Origin: Iamia sp035575815
Lineage (GTDB): Bacteria > Actinomycetota > Acidimicrobiia > Acidimicrobiales > Iamiaceae
Direction: 5' to 3'
Length of the DNA stretch: 64,000 nt
Assembly: GCF_035575815.1 (NCBI RefSeq)
Contig: NZ_DATLXO010000120.1
Coordinates: forward strand, 1-64,000
Both the position numbers and the translations under genes were made by a program. Positions 60,128 to 64,000 of this stretch are shown piece after piece (the stretch's first letter is position 1; each line of letters opens with the position of its first letter). The notes beneath the pieces are model-generated. The model did not search any database. It worked only from the letters and a program-made list of their open reading frames with translations, and was not told the DNA's origin.

Positions 60128-60886
60128 CTAGCGCTGTCCTTCGGGTCGCCAGACCCCTTTGCCGAGGAATCGCTGGGCCATCGCCCACGCCATGCCGGTG
60201 GCTCGCTTCTTGGCCGTCGTGGCGTGGGGGCCGGCCCAGCCGCCGTCGACGGTGTCGTGGAAGATGCGCAGCCACCGGTCGAACAGCTCGGGCGTGAACG
60301 GGTCGCGGTCGTGGAGGGGCCGATGGTTCTCGATCGTGTCGATGGCGTAGTCGGGGGCGTAGAGCACGACGTGGCACCAGTAGTCGGTGACCGTGCGGAT
60401 GTGGGCCTGCCAGTCGATGAAGCCGGGCCCGAAGTTGAAGTAGGGCTGGAGGAGCTCGTCCTGGACGACGTCGACGTACTGCCGCGTCACCATCTCGAAG
60501 ATCTCCTCGGGCGTGTCCAGATCGCGCCCACGGTGCTCCCAGGGGCCGAAGCGGCGGCGGGAGTCGACCGCCACCGGTCCCGGGATCATTCCCGCATCGG
60601 GCTCACGGTAGAACTGGACGAAGAACGCGGCGTCGGTCGAGGGCTCGACGTGGTGCTCGACGCCGGGCACGATCACCGCCCGGTCGCCGGGCTCGAGTCG
60701 CACATCGCGTGGGCTCTCGCCTTCGAGGTCGATGTAGCGCACGCTTCCGGACTGCACGTGGAGCTCCGCCCACACCGTGGTTCGGTGGGACCGGGCGAGG
60801 GCGTCGGGCAGCGATCGGAAGTCGAACAGCGGCGTGCGCCGGGCCTCGACCAACCCGGAGGGGAGCAGCGGCTCGTCTGTCGCCAT
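60128..60886 (-). CDS. DUF1971 (TehB-like cupin) fused to group III truncated hemoglobin
   Basis: 252 residues. Residues 5-95 are a DUF1971 beta-barrel (LPSGLVEARRTPLFDFRSLP, LEPGDRAVIVPGVEHHVEP, VQFYREP). Residues 120-245 are a group III truncated hemoglobin: EEIFEMVTRQYVDVVQDELL, DYWCHVVLY, proximal His in ENHRPLHD and FDRWLRIFHDTVD. Group III globins bind NO/O2; DUF1971 occurs in tellurite and oxidative-stress proteins. Its ATG overlaps the ric stop by one base. Confidence 0.87.
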   Translation of the reverse strand: MATDEPLLPSGLVEARRTPLFDFRSLPDALARSHRTTVWAELHVQSGSVRYIDLEGESPRDVRLEPGDRAVIVPGVEHHVEPSTDAAFFVQFYREPDAGMIPGPVAVDSRRRFGPWEHRGRDLDTPEEIFEMVTRQYVDVVQDELLQPYFNFGPGFIDWQAHIRTVTDYWCHVVLYAPDYAIDTIENHRPLHDRDPFTPELFDRWLRIFHDTVDGGWAGPHATTAKKRATGMAWAMAQRFLGKGVWRPEGQR

Positions 60887-61551
60887 CAGAGCGCCGCAGC
60901 GGCGACGGCCGGGAACAGCACGTTGTTCTCCTTGTGGACGTGCAGTCTGGTGTCCCGGTCGATCGCCTCGAGGCCTCGGTAGAAGGCGTCGTAGGAGGCG
61001 CAGCCATCGTCGGGGACGGTGAAGTCGCCGGTCAGGGTGCGGAGCTCGTCGAGCAACGCACCGACGGCCTCGTGCTCGCCCTCGAGGTGGCGGACGTCGT
61101 CGGCGACGACCGCCCGGTCCTCGCGGATGGCGGGGAACAGCGTGGCTTCTTCCTCGTCGAGGTGGGGTTCCAGCTCGGCCCACAGGCGGGCGTAGGTGGC
61201 GGTGACCGCACCGAGCTCGGCGTGGCGCTCCCCATGGGCGCCGAGCACCTTGCGGGCCAGGCTCGCCATGGTGGGGGCTTCCCGACGGAGGTACGCGTGG
61301 TGCGTGACCACGATGTGGTCCACCAGGCCGGCCGGATCGAGCGTGGCCCACTCCGCTGCGGCTCCGGGACCGACGGTCGCCGCCTCGAGGAGTGCGACGA
61401 CGCGACCGACGTCGCGACCAGCCTCGGTGCACGCTTGGGCCAGCGAGCGCTCACCGTGGCAGCAGAAGTCGAGGCCGAGGCCTTCGAGGACCATGACCCG
61501 GCCGGGATCCGCGGTGACGAGGTCACCGAGGGAGGTGTTGGCGTCGATCAT
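60886..61551 (-). CDS. ric: Di-iron Fe-S cluster repair protein (Ric/YtfE/ScdA)
   Basis: 221 residues. The N-terminal ScdA_N domain has LEGLGLDFCCHGERSLAQAC; the hemerythrin-like domain has DHIVVTHHAYLRREAP, HLDEEEATLFPAI, LEGEHEAVGALL and RLHVHKENNVLFPAV, supplying the His/Glu di-iron ligands. It rebuilds Fe-S clusters damaged by NO or oxidants. Normal length. It precedes the globin fusion with a one-base overlap. Confidence 0.95.
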   Translation of the reverse strand: MIDANTSLGDLVTADPGRVMVLEGLGLDFCCHGERSLAQACTEAGRDVGRVVALLEAATVGPGAAAEWATLDPAGLVDHIVVTHHAYLRREAPTMASLARKVLGAHGERHAELGAVTATYARLWAELEPHLDEEEATLFPAIREDRAVVADDVRHLEGEHEAVGALLDELRTLTGDFTVPDDGCASYDAFYRGLEAIDRDTRLHVHKENNVLFPAVAAAAL

Positions 61552-61600
61552 GGGTCTCACCGTTGTTCTGGTTGTCGGAAGATCCATTGTGCCCCGCCGG

Positions 61601-61792
61601 TCAGTCGACGCGGCAGGGCTGAAGGTCCCTGATCCTCGTGGGAGCCACCGCTCCATCTCCTCGTCGACCGAACTGCGGGTTGTGGCGACTGCCGGGAAAG
61701 GACCGGACGTCGATGACGCCGCGGATCTGCCCGCCGTCGAGCAGGGTGGCGAGCTCCTCGGCGGGCAGGGTGCCGTGGCCGATCGTGTCCAC
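61601..61792 (-). pseudogene. Truncated DUF488 gene
   Basis: GTG 61792 opens MDTIGHGTLPAEELATLLDG and VIDVRSFPGSRHNPQFGR, the start of DUF488. A neighbouring frame then carries DEEMERWLP, the expected continuation, and the reading ends at RIRDLQPCRVD. Only about 60 of the usual 120-170 residues are present, with at least one frame change. Confidence 0.75.
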
Positions 61793-61901
61793 GACGACCG
61801 GCGCCGCTGGTCCAGCCCGCCGCCGGCGCGGTCACCGCCACGGCGCCGCGGGAGGCGAGCGGCGCGGTGAGGGCCCCGTGGCGAGCCGGTGAGGCGAACC
61901 T

Positions 61902-62510
61902 CTACGCGGCGGGTGCCCAGCGTGGGTAGGGCACGCCGGCGAGGCGGTTGATGGCCAGGGCCTGCACCGTCAGTAGGCCGACCGCCAGCATCAGGACCAC
62001 GAGGTGGGCGGGATCGGTGAGGATGCCGAGCGAGATGATCATGGTGGTGGCGCCGGCGGGCGGGTGCGGGACGCGCAGCCACACCATGGCGCCGCTGGTG
62101 AGACCGAGGCTGAGGGCGGCGGCGCCGACTCGGGCGCCGTCGATGCCGGTGGTCAGGGCCGGCCCGGCGTCGATCAGGCCGAACAGGTGGAGGCTGATCA
62201 CGCCGGCGGCGACGCCCACGGCATGGCCGCAGAGGGTGTTGCGGGGGCAGGCGGCGGGGGCCATGGGCGTGTAGAAGTGCAGGAAGGCGGTGGGCCCGAG
62301 GCTGGGGAACACGAACGGCGAGCCGGTGGCGAGCGCGCCGAGGCTCATGACGCCGATGGCGACGCAGCCGTTCACGAAGGCGAAGGCACCCATCACGGTG
62401 ATCGAGTCGTGGCGCTCGGTGAGCGAGGTCAGGCGGAACCTGCGGGCCAGGCCGCCGACGATGGCCACCATCTCGCCGCCCAAGCGCCCCTTCGGGACGG
62501 GCGGGGTCAC
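61902..62510 (-). CDS. HPP-family integral membrane protein
   Basis: 202 residues with about four to five helices and the family signature FPSLGPTAFLHFYTP and VPHPPAGATTMIISLG (HPP). HPP proteins include nitrite transporters of chloroplasts and cyanobacteria. In this operon a role in nitrite or a related anion is a reasonable inference. GTG 62510 overlaps the upstream stop (GTGA). Confidence 0.88.
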   Translation of the reverse strand: MTPPVPKGRLGGEMVAIVGGLARRFRLTSLTERHDSITVMGAFAFVNGCVAIGVMSLGALATGSPFVFPSLGPTAFLHFYTPMAPAACPRNTLCGHAVGVAAGVISLHLFGLIDAGPALTTGIDGARVGAAALSLGLTSGAMVWLRVPHPPAGATTMIISLGILTDPAHLVVLMLAVGLLTVQALAINRLAGVPYPRWAPAA

Positions 62511-62842
62511 GGTTGGTGACGTTCCTCCACCGGTCGCGACACGTAACCATGGACCTCGGCGCTCTCCTCGTCGTGGAGGCGCCGGGCCCGGGGCGGCGGC
62601 TCGACCCGAGTCACGACGAGGACCACCGCGAAGGAGACGAGGGAGAAGCCGGCGAGCAGCCACGCCTCGCCGTCGTGGTCGAGCAACGACGCCTCCAGCG
62701 CGACGGTGATGGCGAAGAGCTGACCGAGGACGACGGTGGCGACGATGACGATGCGCGTCACCAACGCCGTCCGGGCGCCCGCCTCGGTGTCCTGGGCGGG
62801 AGCGTTCGGCAGGGCCCGCACCGGCCGCGGTCGAACAGCCAC
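62507..62842 (-). CDS. Two-helix membrane protein, unknown function
   Basis: 111 residues with helices RIVIVATVVLGQLFAITVAL and AWLLAGFSLVSFAVVLVV, and charged ends. It overlaps Rieske (TAGTG) and HPP (GTGA), so its place in the operon is fixed. It may anchor or assemble the redox complex; no motif is recognised. Confidence 0.8.
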   Translation of the reverse strand: MAVRPRPVRALPNAPAQDTEAGARTALVTRIVIVATVVLGQLFAITVALEASLLDHDGEAWLLAGFSLVSFAVVLVVTRVEPPPRARRLHDEESAEVHGYVSRPVEERHQP

Positions 62843-63366
62843 TAGTCCTCGCCCTCTCGGACCCGGCCCTCGCCGATCGCCACGATCGTCTCGCCGCGCC
62901 GCTCGAGCACGATCTCGGGGAGCGGGCGCTGGGGCGGCCCCGCGGTGGGCGAGCCGTCGATCGGGTCGAAGTGCCCGTCGTGGCAGGGGCAGAACAGGTC
63001 CCGGTCATCCGCCACCCAGAGGACCTCGCAGGCGAGGTGGGTGCACACCGCGGAGTAGGCGACGAAGAGGTCGTCCTCCAGGCGGAGGAGCACGGCGGGG
63101 TCGTTGTCGGTGGGGTAGGAGAAGCGCAGCTCACCTCCGACGGGGATGGCCGCCAGGTCGGTGGTGATCAGCTGCTCCTGGTCGGCTCCCTCGGTGCGAC
63201 GCTCGAAGGCGCCCAGGGCCACCGCCACGTTGCCGACGGCGAGACCTCCCGAGAGCACCCCGAGGATCTTGAGGTAGCCGCGACGGGTGACGAGGGCGTC
63301 GGTGGTGAGGCGACCGACGCGTTCGGAGACGAGGTCGGCATCGGGCGGGTGGGTGCGATCGGTCAC
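62842..63366 (-). CDS. Rieske [2Fe-2S] protein with N-terminal anchor
   Basis: 174 residues. RRGYLKILGVLSGGLAVG near residue 28 is a Tat-like or membrane-anchor start. The cluster motifs are CTHLACEVLWV and CPCHDGHFDP (C-x-H, 15-residue spacer type, C-x2-H), followed by GPPQRPLPE. It transfers electrons outside or at the membrane. It overlaps the ferredoxin gene by four bases (GTGA). Confidence 0.92.
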   Translation of the reverse strand: MTDRTHPPDADLVSERVGRLTTDALVTRRGYLKILGVLSGGLAVGNVAVALGAFERRTEGADQEQLITTDLAAIPVGGELRFSYPTDNDPAVLLRLEDDLFVAYSAVCTHLACEVLWVADDRDLFCPCHDGHFDPIDGSPTAGPPQRPLPEIVLERRGETIVAIGEGRVREGED

Positions 63367-63935
63367 GGGCCGACCAGGGGGAAGGTCACCAGCGAGAACT
63401 CTTCGGGGACGACCATCCAGTTGCCGCTCTGCAGCTCCTGGGCGCCGAAGCTGAAGATGTCGACGACCGCACGGCGGGGCCGTGAGTCCCGGACCTCTGA
63501 CGCGGTGCCGTAGTAGAGGGCGTCGGATGGGCACACCGTCGCGCACATCGGCCCCAGCCCGACCGATGTGCGGTCGTAGCAGAGGTTGCACTTGTAGACG
63601 AGCTGCTCCTCGACATCGAACTTGGGCACGCCCCACGGGCATCCGTGCACGCAGTTCTGGCAGCCGATGCAGCGCGACGGGTCCGGTGAGTGCACGACGC
63701 CGTCCTCGCTCACCAAGATGGCGTCCACCGGGCACACCTGGGCGCACGGGGCCACCGGGTCGACGCAGTGCATGCACACCGTGGGGAGCGCCTCGGTGGA
63801 CTCGGACCGGTTCAGGAAGTCGAGGTTCATCATCGATTTGCCGCGATGGGTGTCGCACTCGCGGCAGGCGGCGACGCACGCGCCGCAGCCGATGCAGCGC
63901 GACGGGTCGACGAAGATGGATCGCTCCATGGTCAT
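63363..63935 (-). CDS. Four-cluster [4Fe-4S] ferredoxin subunit (DmsB/HybA type)
   Basis: 190 residues with sixteen Cys in four groups: CIGCGACVAACREC, CMHCVDPVAPCAQVCPVD, CIGCQNCVHGCPWG and CNLCYDRTS...CATVCPSD. Such subunits wire molybdopterin or hydrogenase-type catalytic subunits to the membrane. The catalytic subunit probably lies just beyond the window. ATG 63935 overlaps an upstream stop (ATGA). Confidence 0.94.
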   Translation of the reverse strand: MTMERSIFVDPSRCIGCGACVAACRECDTHRGKSMMNLDFLNRSESTEALPTVCMHCVDPVAPCAQVCPVDAILVSEDGVVHSPDPSRCIGCQNCVHGCPWGVPKFDVEEQLVYKCNLCYDRTSVGLGPMCATVCPSDALYYGTASEVRDSRPRRAVVDIFSFGAQELQSGNWMVVPEEFSLVTFPLVGP

Positions 63936-64000
63936 GGGTCAGCATCCTTCCAGACAGGTGGTGGGGTCACCGGCCAGGCCGGCTCGTCGGTCGGTTCGAT
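63932..64000 (-). CDS. C-terminal end of the preceding operon gene, partial
   Basis: The last 22 codons read EPTDEPAWPVTPPPVWKDAD-P and stop on ATGA with the ferredoxin gene, in the same style as other genes of this operon. Too little is visible to identify it. Confidence 0.45.
   Translation of the reverse strand: MEPTDEPAWPVTPPPVWKDADP

Overview
The window is very GC-rich and densely packed, with many GTG starts and ATGA, GTGA or TAGTG gene overlaps, which points to a high-GC actinobacterium. Mycothiol synthase, a DevR/DevS-type pair, an LAxTG sorting signal and a mycobacterium-like order (his operon, trp genes, ANTAR regulator, polA, rpsA) support this. The combination fits a deep actinobacterial lineage such as Acidimicrobiia (Iamia-like); that placement is inference. 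No transposase, integrase, phage gene, rRNA or CRISPR array was seen.

Layout. 1-12.6 kb holds housekeeping genes: a partial membrane protein, rpsA, a methyltransferase, polA, an ANTAR regulator, an EamA-DUF3105 fusion, tRNA-Leu(CAA), bcp, a group II truncated hemoglobin, an HIT-like protein and a dienelactone-hydrolase-like protein. 13-31.2 kb carries amino-acid biosynthesis on the minus strand: hisD-C-B-H-A, then hisF-(groES)-hisI-trpE-ygfZ-hydrolase-J-protein-trpC-trpF-trpB-trpA. Plus-strand genes and a wrecked vapC separate hisA from hisF. 31.3-35 kb is a less GC-rich envelope locus: a tiny LAxTG protein, a cellulose-synthase-like glycosyltransferase and a secreted GH26-like lipoprotein. 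35-46 kb holds nth, mshD, rlmN, a lytic transglycosylase, a nucleotidyltransferase, a VIT1/CCC1-type transporter gene and two tandem acyl-CoA synthetases.

46-55.7 kb is a menaquinone locus (menG-menF-thioesterase, then menD and menH). It is split by about 4 kb of intact and broken toxin-antitoxin genes and other pseudogenes (49.07-52.91 kb). Many of the lesions are single-base frameshifts that can be mended by eye.

56.4-64 kb looks like a hypoxia/nitric-oxide redox block. It has a divergent DevR/DevS-like two-component pair, a DevR-box-like palindrome, two hemerythrin-like half proteins, a small Cys/Trp-rich protein and a tightly overlapped minus-strand operon. The operon encodes a four-cluster ferredoxin subunit, a Rieske protein, a two-TM protein, an HPP-family membrane protein, the di-iron Fe-S repair protein Ric, and a DUF1971 domain fused to a group III truncated hemoglobin, followed by an HMA-like protein.

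The most unusual non-coding feature is a family of exactly 50-bp palindromic elements present as close pairs at two sites 32 kb apart.
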